64,000 nt of DNA from contig WQSG01000003.1 of assembly GCA_009788055.1 (NCBI GenBank), positions 1-64,000 on the forward strand. Reading direction: 5' to 3'. Numbering within the stretch: the first letter of the stretch is position 1; each line of letters begins with the position of its first letter. Shown here in pieces: positions 8,402-16,815 of this stretch. This stretch comes from Defluviitaleaceae bacterium. Lineage in GTDB: Bacteria; Bacillota; Clostridia; Lachnospirales; WQUN01. Position numbers and translations under genes: made by a program. The notes below the pieces were generated by a model. The model searched no databases. It was not told the DNA's origin and worked only from the letters and a program-made list of their open reading frames with translations.

Positions 8402-9874
8402 CTAAAAATTTATGCGGGTTATCATATCCAGCGTATCAATTGTCATTGGAATCTCGAACGGAATATAGCTTGACTTCCATGTTTTTAACCCGGCGGGTTC
8501 TACGCTGATTCTTGAAATGTCGTTGTTTCGCAACATTTTTTGGGACTCGAAAACAGCGGCAAGATTGTAAAGTGCTATTCGGAAGTTTTCGCGATCATCA
8601 TCGGTGTCGTCCGCATCACCTTGGAAATACCGCAAGAAGGTGTTGTTTACGGCTTGCATCCACAAATCACGAACACGCCCTGTTTTGCCATCAGTCCATT
8701 GAATTGTTTTATTGCGGCGCGTTCGCACAAAAGAACTTATTTCGCGCACGATGTAAACTCCGCCGTCGTCGGCTTGGTTTAGAATCATAAAGCCTGTATT
8801 AATCGCGTCTTCGCGTTGACGTGCCGTTCTGCGTGTAGTTTGACCGGGCAAGGGTTGCAAGTCTGTTACGCGCCGCAAAAACGATGCAGTCAAATCCTTA
8901 TTGCCCGCCGCTCCCGCGCTAAGTCCCGCCATGTGAAGAACAACCTGCGCAGGAGCCAATAATTCGCCGTCGAAGCGGTATCTGTCATTGACATTGTAGA
9001 CGCCGGAATTATCGGAACTCGCGCCCGATGGTCTGAATATGAAAGATTTTCTGGAACGCTGCGGCGGGTCGTTGTTAAGCTGGTCAAGCCATGCCTTGTG
9101 GGAGTTCGTCGCAGTTGTATAATTGGGGTCTTCGGGGTCTATTGAAAATGCGATAACATCCCAATGTTCGTAAGCCGCCGCCGCTTTTTGGAATGCGCCT
9201 TGCCGTTCCGAATATTCGGGTACACTTCCGCTTGTTCCGCCGGAAAGCGTAATCTGTCCAAGTGGTATAGGTATCATTACGGCTCCATCTGCATTCGGGT
9301 CGTAATCATTTGGAAGCTCGTATGATACCGATGTCATTGCCCCGTTTTGGAGTTCGTGCAGACCCTCGCACAATTGCGTGCTTAAAATTTGACCGTCGAA
9401 AAATTCAACGCACTCGAACATTCCATCACGGGCTAGAATACTCCAATTGATACGATTTCCGGCAATGCCGTTTTTGTTTGCTTCAAGAGTGATAATAGTA
9501 GCGTCATCAGTCAAATACCCGCCTGCTTTTGCGCCGCCTGTATTCTGCGGGAAAATAATCCCCATAGTCGCTCCATCACTTGCTCCGTTGGCAGTTCCAC
9601 CGCTTAACATGGCGTTAATTCCTATGTTTGCAGGGAAAAACTCGGGGGTAGAAGCCATACCCATTTTACGAAGCGCATCTACAGGGTTTTCCGTTGACAG
9701 CCACTCTCGAGAATGAATTTCCTGCAATTCATTTTCGCTATACCAGTCCAGCGGAAGCATTGCAATCACTCGCCCGCGCTCCGGTATAGACGTCATAATC
9801 CGCTCCATACTTTGTACATCGTGATATACGGCAGGAAGCCGTTGCGGGGGTAATACTCTTGGTACGTTTGCCAT
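8402..9874 (-). CDS. Tail sheath protein (XkdK-like)
   Basis: 490 aa. Sheath-like features: an N-terminal VPRVLPPQRLPAVYHDV strand region, a central NKNGIAGNRINWSI segment typical of sheath domains, a long C-terminal domain with INTGFMILN, GVYIVREISSF and a conserved end (YIPFEIPMTIDTLDMITRINF). It precedes the tube gene. An intrinsic terminator lies between it and the upstream 49-aa gene, so its expression probably needs read-through or its own promoter. It forms the contractile outer tail. Confidence 0.93.
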   Translation of the reverse strand: MANVPRVLPPQRLPAVYHDVQSMERIMTSIPERGRVIAMLPLDWYSENELQEIHSREWLSTENPVDALRKMGMASTPEFFPANIGINAMLSGGTANGASDGATMGIIFPQNTGGAKAGGYLTDDATIITLEANKNGIAGNRINWSILARDGMFECVEFFDGQILSTQLCEGLHELQNGAMTSVSYELPNDYDPNADGAVMIPIPLGQITLSGGTSGSVPEYSERQGAFQKAAAAYEHWDVIAFSIDPEDPNYTTATNSHKAWLDQLNNDPPQRSRKSFIFRPSGASSDNSGVYNVNDRYRFDGELLAPAQVVLHMAGLSAGAAGNKDLTASFLRRVTDLQPLPGQTTRRTARQREDAINTGFMILNQADDGGVYIVREISSFVRTRRNKTIQWTDGKTGRVRDLWMQAVNNTFLRYFQGDADDTDDDRENFRIALYNLAAVFESQKMLRNNDISRISVEPAGLKTWKSSYIPFEIPMTIDTLDMITRINF

Positions 9875-9894
9875 TTTGTCACCATCCTTTTAAT

Positions 9895-9919
9895 AAAAAA
9901 AATACCGCCTGTGGCGGCT
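9895..9919 (-). terminator. Intrinsic terminator upstream of sheath gene
   Basis: Read on the minus strand, GCCGCC-ACA-GGCGGT is followed by eight U. It begins at the stop of the 49-aa gene and ends 21 nt before the sheath start. Confidence 0.75.
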
Positions 9920-10067
9920 ACTTCTTGGGGTTGCTAAGCTGTTTTAGCGTTCCTTTTTTTACAAGCATTTCAATTGCACTGCTTTTTTCAAGCGTGGCAT
10001 TTTCGCCCGGTTTAATAAGCTTCCCGTCGGTAACAACATTCTTAACGGAAACATTCTGATAGTCCAT
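9918..10067 (-). CDS. Small head-tail region protein, 49 aa
   Basis: A short ORF with an excellent GGGAGGTG ribosome site 5 nt before its ATG. The product begins MDYQNVSVKNVVTDGKLIKP and ends LKQLSNPKK. It has the look of the small phage proteins with a short beta start and a helix (ENATLEKSSAIEMLVKKGTLKQL), which sometimes precede sheath genes. It is followed at once by an intrinsic terminator. Function unknown. Confidence 0.75.
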   Translation of the reverse strand: MDYQNVSVKNVVTDGKLIKPGENATLEKSSAIEMLVKKGTLKQLSNPKK

Positions 10068-10080
10068 TTCACACCTCCCA

Positions 10081-10530
10081 TCACGATAAAATCATGGGCT
10101 GTCGAAGTGCCAAGACTTCACGCCCATACTTAGTTTCTCTAAGTGCCGCGTCGCCAAGTGCCAAGTTTACGGAATTATGCACGAATGACATACTCCCGCC
10201 ATCCTCTGAAATACTTGCGACGGGATAGACGCCCTCGGATTCTTGATACGCCACTTCAGCCATTTTCATGATATGTGCGGTCATGTATGCGATGGCTTGC
10301 GCTTGAACACCACGAAAAAGCCGCCGTGAAATCCTCTGTGTGGCAAGTGGAATTATTTTGAGAACAAAATCGTCTCTGACATCGGAAAATTCTTTAGCAA
10401 ACAAGCGGAAGATTCTCAAAATTTCGTCATCCGGGGTTGGTTCGGGCGGTGGTCTGTAGATAATTAAAGCCATTTCCCCGGTAGAAAACCGCGCCATTTC
10501 CCCTGTTTTAAATTTTGCCAATGCTGCCAT
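10081..10530 (-). CDS. DUF4054-like head-tail connector protein
   Basis: 149 aa from the ATG at 10530, preferred over an in-frame start at 10557 because AGGGGTGAG lies just upstream. The pattern PTPDDEILRIFRLFAKEFSDV, then IAYMTAHIMKM and GSMSFVHNSVNLALGDAALRETKYGREVLAL matches DUF4054 proteins, which resemble HK97 gp6-type head completion adaptors at the portal-tail joint. Position between head genes and sheath supports this. The first residues (ALAKFKTGEMARFSTGEMA) hold a short internal repeat. Confidence 0.7.
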   Translation of the reverse strand: MAALAKFKTGEMARFSTGEMALIIYRPPPEPTPDDEILRIFRLFAKEFSDVRDDFVLKIIPLATQRISRRLFRGVQAQAIAYMTAHIMKMAEVAYQESEGVYPVASISEDGGSMSFVHNSVNLALGDAALRETKYGREVLALRQPMILS

Positions 10531-10559
10531 TTTCTCACCCCTGCCTAAGCATTTCATAC

Positions 10560-12212
10560 TTAATTTGTCGGATGTGCGCTTCTCTGTTCAATTATCTTCA
10601 CCATGAACCGCATATTCCCCGTGGGAGCGGCAGTAGTAGCAATCCGCAACGTAGGAACATCCGCAACGGGTGTCTGTACCCTAAACAGAGACGATGTTTG
10701 CGTTCCATAAGTCGTGGATATCCCTGCACCGTCTACATCAAAGTTTGCGGAACTGGAATAAATAACCGTTGAAATTGTAGTACCGCCAAAAAGCGGAAAC
10801 GCACCAACAACATTGTTATCTGGGTTTGAAGTCATATTGTGCATTTGCCAACGGAAGCGGTATACAGTGTTCAACAATGCGTTAGCGTTTTGGTTTCCGA
10901 CCAAACCATAAGCCGCTCCGTTTATTATCGCTTGCGGCATAAGTCCATTTCCGGTACTTGCGCTTGACCCTGTTGTACCGCTCATTGCGCTAATCACAAT
11001 CTGATAATCTGCGCCGTCTTTTAGCACTATGCCTGTGTCTATTGATACAGGTGTGCCGGAGGTTAGCTGTATTTGGTCGTCAAAAAATACTGTACGGGCG
11101 ACACCTATATCACTTGAATTGCCGCCACTTGTCGTAACGGTTCGTATCGCCGCCGTGTCTGCATCGAAATCCCCGGCGTAAATTCCCAGCCGTCCTTTTG
11201 AATCACTCACCCAAGACCCGCCTTGTATCAGCGGTATTGTAGCGGATAGTTCGCTCTTGGGAACTGCCGTGTACACAGGAACGCCGTCATCGGATAAATC
11301 TCCCAATTCACGCGCCGTCAATCGTTGCGTAAGATGCCCCGAAAGCACACGGTTAGTTTCCGCAATCTGATTGTTCAGTGCGAGAAAGCCATCTGCGACG
11401 GCGTTGTTCAAGTCGGTAATCTGCTGTTGCTTGTCGGAGATTGCTTCTTCTCGGTTGGAAATTTCTGCGGTTAATCCATCATGAACGGTTGCGAAGTTGT
11501 TTTTAAGTGCTTGAATTTCTGTCAAAATTTCAGAAAGGTCTACAGGCTCGATGCCATCCAATAGGTCTGCGAGTGCCGAAACCTTCGACTTCAACTCCGC
11601 GATGTCGATTTTGGAAGTGGAAACACTGTCATCCAGCGTAGCAATGTCGCTTTGTAAAATTGCTATGTCGGACAAAATACCGCTTAAATCAACGTTGTCG
11701 TTAGGGATATTGTCAATTTGAGACTGGATATCGCAAATAAGTTGCGAAAGCGAAGCGTCTACCGTTGAAAGCAACCAAATTTCGCCTTGTAATTCTTCGA
11801 TACGTTCAAAAATTTGCGAAATAGCTTCGTCAACATTAGGCAGTAAGTTTTCAAGGTCGGAGATTCTTATGTCATGCGCAGTAATATCTTCTAGTGCGAT
11901 AATTAAATCTTCTTCCATGAGGGTGCTTTTTTCAACGTCCTTTATTGACGAACCGCCATTTACATAGTTGGCAAAGGACGTTTTTTGTGTCCTAGGAGGT
12001 GTTGCACTTCCGCCATCTGCGTAAAGACTCGTAATTGTTTTTAGTTCGCGGAGTGGGTCGAATTGGGCGTTTAACACGGCGACTTTCGCCTTTGCGCCGC
12101 CTACGGAAACAATATCCCCGATGCTTACATCAATTCCGCTCTTGTAGTTGTATTGCTTTTCACCCCATCCGCTCTTCGCTGTTTTTGATGGGAAAACTAC
12201 GGAAATTACCAT
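10560..12212 (-). CDS. Coiled-coil fibre-like structural protein (possible head fibre)
   Basis: 550 aa. The N-terminal 60 residues form a compact domain (VISVVFPSKTAKSGWGEKQY). Residues about 90-290 are heptad-rich coiled coil (ISDLENLLPNVDEAISQIF and repeated Ile/Leu-Asp-x-x blocks). The C-terminal 240 residues are beta-rich with Gly/Ser/Thr turns. This head-shaft-tip layout is that of a trimeric fibre. Its place between minor head genes and the sheath, far from the baseplate fibres, suggests a capsid-attached or neck fibre. It is bounded upstream by an intrinsic terminator. No enzyme motif is seen. Confidence 0.5.
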   Translation of the reverse strand: MVISVVFPSKTAKSGWGEKQYNYKSGIDVSIGDIVSVGGAKAKVAVLNAQFDPLRELKTITSLYADGGSATPPRTQKTSFANYVNGGSSIKDVEKSTLMEEDLIIALEDITAHDIRISDLENLLPNVDEAISQIFERIEELQGEIWLLSTVDASLSQLICDIQSQIDNIPNDNVDLSGILSDIAILQSDIATLDDSVSTSKIDIAELKSKVSALADLLDGIEPVDLSEILTEIQALKNNFATVHDGLTAEISNREEAISDKQQQITDLNNAVADGFLALNNQIAETNRVLSGHLTQRLTARELGDLSDDGVPVYTAVPKSELSATIPLIQGGSWVSDSKGRLGIYAGDFDADTAAIRTVTTSGGNSSDIGVARTVFFDDQIQLTSGTPVSIDTGIVLKDGADYQIVISAMSGTTGSSASTGNGLMPQAIINGAAYGLVGNQNANALLNTVYRFRWQMHNMTSNPDNNVVGAFPLFGGTTISTVIYSSSANFDVDGAGISTTYGTQTSSLFRVQTPVADVPTLRIATTAAPTGNMRFMVKIIEQRSAHPTN

Positions 12213-12234
12213 ACTCCACCTCTTTCTTTGTATT

Positions 12235-12262
12235 AAAAAACGCCCTGCATATGCAAGGCGTT
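12235..12262 (-). terminator. Intrinsic terminator upstream of the fibre-like gene
   Basis: Minus-strand RNA folds as AACGCC-UUGCAUAUGCAG-GGCGUU with an inner UGCA/UGCA stem, followed by six U. It lies between the CPCC gene and the 550-aa gene. Confidence 0.8.
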
Positions 12263-12281
12263 CTAAATTCTAAATTTTGTT

Positions 12282-12515
12282 TTATACTGCCGCCGCTGCG
12301 TAAGTGGGTTTGCGGATAGGTGTTTGTTGCGTGTTCCGCGCCGCCCAATTTGCACGGGCTTCGTTTAGGCTTATGGTATTAGCACCAGCATCATCATCGG
12401 GATATTCGCTCTGTCCGGGGTCGTCTTCCCAATCGCAAACAGAACAAATTTCGTACTCGCCTAACTCATTTATCGTATTTTCCCCACAGCATGGGCAAGC
12501 AATAAGATGATTCAT
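12282..12515 (-). CDS. CPCC-family cysteine-rich protein, candidate immunity protein
   Basis: 77 aa. The N-terminus has the hallmark ACPCCGENTI motif and a second CSVCDWEDDPGQS motif, matching the CPCC family of cysteine-rich proteins; the two CxxC pairs probably bind zinc. It starts three bases after the stop of a toxin-like ORF with a good GGAGGG site and is followed by a terminator. CPCC genes are found in some polymorphic-toxin loci, so an immunity role for its neighbour is a reasonable inference, not shown here. Confidence 0.75.
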   Translation of the reverse strand: MNHLIACPCCGENTINELGEYEICSVCDWEDDPGQSEYPDDDAGANTISLNEARANWAARNTQQTPIRKPTYAAAAV

Positions 12516-12518
12516 GGA

Positions 12519-12980
12519 TTACCCTCCTTTTCCGTCGCGCACTTGCAAATAGTCGAACCGCGCTTGGCGGTCTGCTTGACTATCTCCATCCAGCGGAAAC
12601 ATTGAAGAAACTTTCTTGTTTGGCACACCAATAGCAAAGTCATTGGTGCTACTATCCCATCTAACCAGTTTTCCGTGTTTTGTTTCAAAGCCTTGTACAT
12701 TCCCGCCGAGGTCGCTTTGCAACACTTCAAGAGCCCTCGATTCATACTGTGCCGTTGTCAAACCAAGATAATGTCCGTTTCGCTGACGTTTTGCTAAATG
12801 CTCTTCGGCAGAATTGTCTTCAAACCCACCGCCGAAATCGTCCGTTTCATTTACAGTTACAAGTTGGGATTCTTGCCTTTCGGAGTTTTCATTTATATTT
12901 TTGCCCGATTCCACGGTATTATCCCCTGCCTTACCTTGTGCATTTCCGTAACTTATTAGTCGTGGTTGCTGTGGTTGCAA
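12519..12980 (-). CDS. Putative nuclease-toxin-like domain protein after minor head gene
   Basis: The frame reads 153 codons from a TTG at 12980; no ATG and no ribosome site support a start. The Ser/Asn/Gln-rich N-terminus looks like a linker. Residues about 65-150 (HYLGLTTAQYESRALEVLQS, GFETKHGKLVRWDSSTNDF) resemble the C-terminal RNase-type domains of polymorphic toxins (BECR/EndoU-like), often fused to phage head-morphogenesis proteins. The frame is the same as that of the upstream head gene, which ends in UGA UGA 25 nt earlier, so a broken or read-through fusion is possible. Family call by eye only. Confidence 0.5.
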   Translation of the reverse strand: MQPQQPRLISYGNAQGKAGDNTVESGKNINENSERQESQLVTVNETDDFGGGFEDNSAEEHLAKRQRNGHYLGLTTAQYESRALEVLQSDLGGNVQGFETKHGKLVRWDSSTNDFAIGVPNKKVSSMFPLDGDSQADRQARFDYLQVRDGKGG

Positions 12981-13004
12981 GTTTAACAGATAAACGGAAT
13001 CTCA

Positions 13005-14072
13005 TCAATGCAAAATTTCAAACAGCGACGCAATCCACTGTGAAATATTTTCGATATACGGCATGGGCTTGCAACGACAGCCCCAATCGCCCTTTTTTAG
13101 ATGGGGGTTGCCGCTAGGATAAATATTCCAACCATTATCACCCGCTCCGACTGCCCCGGTTTCCCACGAGAAAACTTTTGTGTCGAGTTTTCCGTGTGAA
13201 CCCCGAACGGCGGCATCGCGCATGGTTACCCATATGAATTTATCAATGCCGAGATTTGTTTGCCGCTTCTTGCAAAAATCTGTATAGAAACCGTCTGCCT
13301 GAGCCTGTGCGATATTAACGGCTTGACGGTCTGCCATTTCGCCGATTTCGACATACGCATTGTTAAGCGCGGCGGCGATTGCGGCATAATTCCATCCGGC
13401 CAAAACGCGGGTGAAATAATAATCTGTCTCGCGTCGGATGCGTTCTTCGTACCTTTTGGGTATGTTTTCTAAAAATTCATATGCAACCTCGGCTTCGTAG
13501 TGTTCTAGGTCACTTACACCACCTTGCATATATGCTAACATTTCGTGGTCTGGGAAAATTCCCGCCTGCGAAATTATTTCCTGTACAAAAATGCGCCTTT
13601 GGGCTTCGCTTGTGGCTTCTACGAAGCGCATCACAATTCCGCGCAAGGCATATTGCGTCCATAATTGATTAACAGCCGCCATTGCCGCAGTTATTTCAGC
13701 ATTGGCAAGGTCAGAGTAACGCGCAATAATCCGCTCCATCTCGCGAGAGTACGCGCTATTTAATTTTATATTTTCACGCCGTTCAAGGCGATTGATTTCT
13801 TGGAAACATTCACGAATAAGAGGGGCTACCTTTGAAAGGTAAACCCCTCGCATAATTCGTTTCATTCTCGACACTTGACGCTTTAATGTTCGAGCGTATT
13901 CCTCCGCAATGCGGTCAATCGCAGTGTAAAACGTTTTGTCGATTTCGTTTTTGGTGCGGGTTTTATGTGTCGTTACTCTCGTCGGTAGGTGGTGGCGTGT
14001 CACTCTCGCCGCCCTCGTCTGTTTCGGAGTCGGGCGTGTCGTTTTCGTTGTTCGTATCAGAATTTGCTTCAT
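13005..14072 (-). CDS. Minor head protein (SPP1 gp7 / Mu F-like head morphogenesis)
   Basis: 355 aa from ATG 14072 (a GAGGG site lies upstream); a GTG at 14003 is an alternative that would reduce overlap with the preceding gene. The N-terminus is basic, followed by helices and the family pattern near residues 210-250 (RIRRETDYYFTRVLAGWNYAAIA), a Trp-rich IWVTMRDAAVRGSHGKLD region and a C-terminal WGCRCKPMPYI. These are typical of gp7/Mu F-type proteins that enter the prohead and assist DNA ejection or head assembly. The gene ends with two consecutive UGA codons followed in frame by the toxin-like ORF. Confidence 0.85.
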   Translation of the reverse strand: MKQILIRTTKTTRPTPKQTRAARVTRHHLPTRVTTHKTRTKNEIDKTFYTAIDRIAEEYARTLKRQVSRMKRIMRGVYLSKVAPLIRECFQEINRLERRENIKLNSAYSREMERIIARYSDLANAEITAAMAAVNQLWTQYALRGIVMRFVEATSEAQRRIFVQEIISQAGIFPDHEMLAYMQGGVSDLEHYEAEVAYEFLENIPKRYEERIRRETDYYFTRVLAGWNYAAIAAALNNAYVEIGEMADRQAVNIAQAQADGFYTDFCKKRQTNLGIDKFIWVTMRDAAVRGSHGKLDTKVFSWETGAVGAGDNGWNIYPSGNPHLKKGDWGCRCKPMPYIENISQWIASLFEILH

Positions 14073-14442
14073 CTTCTACGCCCTCGCCTTCTACTGCTTT
14101 GGGGGGTGCTTCAATTGCGACAATGATAAGTTCTGCGCGTTCGTTATTGTTTTTTGCACCACTAATGTCAACCCCCATTTTTTCGGCTAATGCATCCAGT
14201 GAACCTTTATTCATTGAACGCACTTGCGCGGAGGTTGGTGGAGTGTCGCTCTCGTCGCCCTCGTCTGTTTCGGAGTCGGGCGTGTCGTTTTCGGGTGGTT
14301 CGTAACTTGCAATTCGATGAAAGCTATCACCGAAAGCCGCAATTTCTGCGGGGGATGGCGAGATTTTATCCCCCGCATTGTAGTTTACCGCACCATTTCC
14401 CACAATAAGACGAGTGTAACTATTTATTACGATATGCGTCAT
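13963..14442 (-). CDS. Head-region protein with HeH/LEM-like motif and acidic repeats
   Basis: 159 aa. The first 50 residues form a small beta domain (VINSYTRLIVGNGAVNYNAG). Residues about 72-110 (VRSMNKGSLDALAEKMGVDI, then NNERAELIIVAIEAPP) look like an HeH/LEM or Rho-N-like helix-extended-helix motif. Two copies of an acidic repeat (NDTPDSETDEGxESDTPP) flank it. It follows the major capsid gene, where small connector or decoration proteins occur. Its 3' end overlaps the minor head gene by up to 110 bp. Exact role unknown. Confidence 0.7.
   Translation of the reverse strand: MTHIVINSYTRLIVGNGAVNYNAGDKISPSPAEIAAFGDSFHRIASYEPPENDTPDSETDEGDESDTPPTSAQVRSMNKGSLDALAEKMGVDISGAKNNNERAELIIVAIEAPPKAVEGEGVEDEANSDTNNENDTPDSETDEGGESDTPPPTDESNDT
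13997..14293. repeat. Direct repeat, 51 bp, two copies (13997-14047 and 14243-14293)
   Basis: The copies differ at only 2 of 51 positions and encode the acidic NDTPDSETDEG block in one frame. The downstream copy also lies within the N-terminal region of the overlapping minor head gene. Near-identity suggests a recent duplication or ongoing homogenisation. Confidence 0.85.
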
Positions 14443-14455
14443 TTGCGTGTCCTCC

Positions 14456-15478
14456 TTACGTGTCTATGGGGTCGGTTGGAGATTCTACCCTGTTTTGCTT
14501 GAATTTTGCATGAACAACGCCCAGTGTTTTATCTTGACGGGATTTTAGGCGCGGAGCCATTGCCGTCAGGATTTTGTAATTCACAGCCATGCCGCCCTTT
14601 TCATCCCATTCCACAGGAATAAGCGGCTGACCTATTGCAAGGTCTACATTGTCGCTGGACATTTGCACAAGGGCAAGGTTGCCTTTGGGCATACGGCTTG
14701 ATACCTTGACTTCTTCGATAAGGTCAATTTCTTCAAGGTGCTGTTTGAGCATTTTGCCGTTTGTGTTCGGAATAATTTTGTACAAAATTGTAGACAATCC
14801 CGTGGGGACGTACAGGATAAACGGCCCGTAATAATCTTTGTCATCAGCTTCTTGAATCATTTGCAAAATCAATTCCGCAAAATTATCAACGGTAATTGGT
14901 TGCAAAATTCCACCAATGTCAACAAATGCGATTTGTGAGCGGAACGGATGCGTAATATAGCCATAAATCGGCTTTTTGCTGAATTTGTTTTTGCTACCCG
15001 AAATAACGAGGTCTTCCATGCCTACGGCAACCTTACGTGTCGCCGCGTCTGCATTCGTCATATCAATGGGGCTTCCGCTTTCGCGGCCTGCCGCAAGTTG
15101 CCGCGCACCAAGACGGAAATCTTTATGGATAATGGGTACGGGAACTTCGTCCGTTTCGAGGTTTAGCAAATCGCGTATGCCATCGCTGTCCGGCTCCATG
15201 CTTACGGTTGCATCAGACATATCACCTTCGGTTTGCCATTGAGAAACGGTCTTCCCAAGACCCCCCAATTCGTAGATTAAATCACGGTCAACAAGGTCTG
15301 ATACTGCGGAGAGCCTTTCCTGTGCGACTTTTACCACACGACGGTCAAGGTCAACCCAGTCATCTTTTTGCAGAATCGCGTTTGTGCGCAACATGGATAT
15401 GTCCATATTCGTAGCGATTAATCTTTGGGCTATACTGCCGCCCAATCCATTTGCTTGTAAAATTTGTTCGGGTGTCAT
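14456..15478 (-). CDS. Major capsid protein (HK97 fold, encapsulin-like/DUF6260 type)
   Basis: 340 aa. Family-like features include SAVSDLVDRDLIYELGGLGK near residue 60-80, a DFRLGARQLAAGRESGSPID stretch, DLVISGSKNKF and a C-terminal AVNYKILTAMAPRLKSRQDK strand. These match the encapsulin-like/DUF6260 group of HK97-fold shell proteins. It lies downstream of a DUF2213 protease, an acidic scaffold-like protein and a decoration-like protein, the standard capsid module. A GGAGGTG site precedes the ATG, which abuts the upstream stop (TAGATG). Confidence 0.85.
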   Translation of the reverse strand: MTPEQILQANGLGGSIAQRLIATNMDISMLRTNAILQKDDWVDLDRRVVKVAQERLSAVSDLVDRDLIYELGGLGKTVSQWQTEGDMSDATVSMEPDSDGIRDLLNLETDEVPVPIIHKDFRLGARQLAAGRESGSPIDMTNADAATRKVAVGMEDLVISGSKNKFSKKPIYGYITHPFRSQIAFVDIGGILQPITVDNFAELILQMIQEADDKDYYGPFILYVPTGLSTILYKIIPNTNGKMLKQHLEEIDLIEEVKVSSRMPKGNLALVQMSSDNVDLAIGQPLIPVEWDEKGGMAVNYKILTAMAPRLKSRQDKTLGVVHAKFKQNRVESPTDPIDT

Positions 15479-15964
15479 CTACAGCACCTCCATCATGATA
15501 AAAGTAGGCAAATCTGGGTCACCAATGGGAATATCCTCACGGGCAATGCCGATTGCCGCTGCAAGTGTTCCGCTTGCGACAAAACCATTAGCCGCCGCAA
15601 TTAGGGGCGTGTTTTGTGTTACATCGGAGTCGCTTGCTATTCGCACACGGACAATATGACCCTTTGCGGGATAAAGTACCGGAACTTGGTCGCCTTCGAC
15701 ATATTCGCTGTCTAGGGGCATTCCTTCGGTACTTGTTACATCAAGTACCGCGACGCGGGTATTCCCTGCCGCCGCCGCTTGCACAGAACCGGTAGAGCCG
15801 TCAATTCCGACACCTTCCGAAGCTACTCCCGTAAACGGAATAACCAAGCAACCGGGCGTGAGTGTTCCTGCGCCGTTCAAGACGGCTTCGCGCTTTGTGA
15901 TATCGCCTGTTACGGCGATTACATTTCCGCTTGTGTTTGCGCGAGGGTTTACGTTATTACGCAT
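15479..15964 (-). CDS. Capsid decoration / head cement-like protein
   Basis: 161 aa from ATG 15964, preferred over a TTG at 15973 because GGGAG lies 9 nt upstream. It is a Gly/Ala/Val-rich beta protein (NVIAVTGDITKREAVLNG, AAAGNTRVAVLDVTSTEG, IASDSDVTQNTPLIAAANG). The composition and the place between scaffold and major capsid fit trimeric decoration or structural cement proteins that lock the capsid. It overlaps the scaffold stop as ATGCGTAA. No direct motif proves the role. Confidence 0.65.
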   Translation of the reverse strand: MRNNVNPRANTSGNVIAVTGDITKREAVLNGAGTLTPGCLVIPFTGVASEGVGIDGSTGSVQAAAAGNTRVAVLDVTSTEGMPLDSEYVEGDQVPVLYPAKGHIVRVRIASDSDVTQNTPLIAAANGFVASGTLAAAIGIAREDIPIGDPDLPTFIMMEVL

Positions 15965-16784
15965 TTTCTGCAACTCCCTTCTTTTTGAAGATATTTACTG
16001 ATAACGCCGTGTAGCCATTATCTTCTTCACGGTTATTTGCTTGGATGCCGCGAATACCGTAATCGGGCAGTTCAATCCGCATTGACTGCGCCACGCCCTC
16101 AAGGGTTTTTGTGGACATGGTAGCAAGTTCGGCGGTGGGAATGAGTTTATTTGCCGCGATTTGCTTTATGAGCGTGTCACGATATTTCTTGTGTTCGCGC
16201 TCATGGGTTTTGATGGATTCGCGCAAATCTTTGTCGGGAATACTGTTGATGTAAGCGTCATTGCTTACTGGCTTCCTGTTGCCTGCAAAGCGACGGCGGG
16301 ATTTAGCGGTTTTCATTTTGTCCACAGTTTTGTCTTCATCTTCCGGTTTTTTATCAGGATTGGTAAGGTCGCTAACGTCCATGTTTGCGGCGGGGTCGTC
16401 AATTGACGGTTCGTAACCAAGCGCGGCTTCGCACATGGCCTTGATTCCCTCGAAGTACGCGATATACGCATCGCAGTCTTCAATAATTTCTTCGAGTTCG
16501 GCGACAGCTTCCTCTTCGCTGGTTGCCGATTCCACGACATATTCAATTTTCGCGGCGACCTCTTCATCGTCGAGTTCGAGATACTCGTAGGCATCCATAT
16601 AATCGTACATGGATTCGGGGTCGTAATTTTGCAGGTCGGCGTAAATACTCTCGTCCATACCTGCGTCCGGCTCTTGAGTGCGCATATTAAGAGCGGGGGG
16701 CGTTCTTTTCGCCGTGCTTGCCCTGCCTTGCACCTTGGGCTTTGCTTTAGGTGACTTTTTGTTTAGATTGAATGGATTTTTCAC
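15957..16784 (-). CDS. Putative scaffolding protein
   Basis: 275 aa from a GTG with GAGG 7 nt upstream. Basic Lys/Pro-rich start, then a highly acidic helical middle (ELDDEEVAAKIEYVVESATS and many Glu/Asp), a Lys-rich hinge and a helical C-terminal domain (RESIKTHEREHKKYRDTLIK, then LATMSTKTLEGVAQSMRIEL). This charge pattern and the place between the prohead protease and capsid genes are characteristic of phage scaffolds. A terminator lies just upstream. The C-terminal helices would bind the capsid protein. Confidence 0.65.
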   Translation of the reverse strand: MKNPFNLNKKSPKAKPKVQGRASTAKRTPPALNMRTQEPDAGMDESIYADLQNYDPESMYDYMDAYEYLELDDEEVAAKIEYVVESATSEEEAVAELEEIIEDCDAYIAYFEGIKAMCEAALGYEPSIDDPAANMDVSDLTNPDKKPEDEDKTVDKMKTAKSRRRFAGNRKPVSNDAYINSIPDKDLRESIKTHEREHKKYRDTLIKQIAANKLIPTAELATMSTKTLEGVAQSMRIELPDYGIRGIQANNREEDNGYTALSVNIFKKKGVAENA

Positions 16785-16815
16785 ATTGTTTCCTCGCTTT
16801 CTATTTTTGAGAATT

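Noticed and set aside
12957..12972. 16-bp match between 12,957 and 48,575 as an attachment or recombination site
   Set aside because: A match of this length is about what chance gives in 64 kb, and the sequence is low complexity; kept only as part of the CA-rich leader note.
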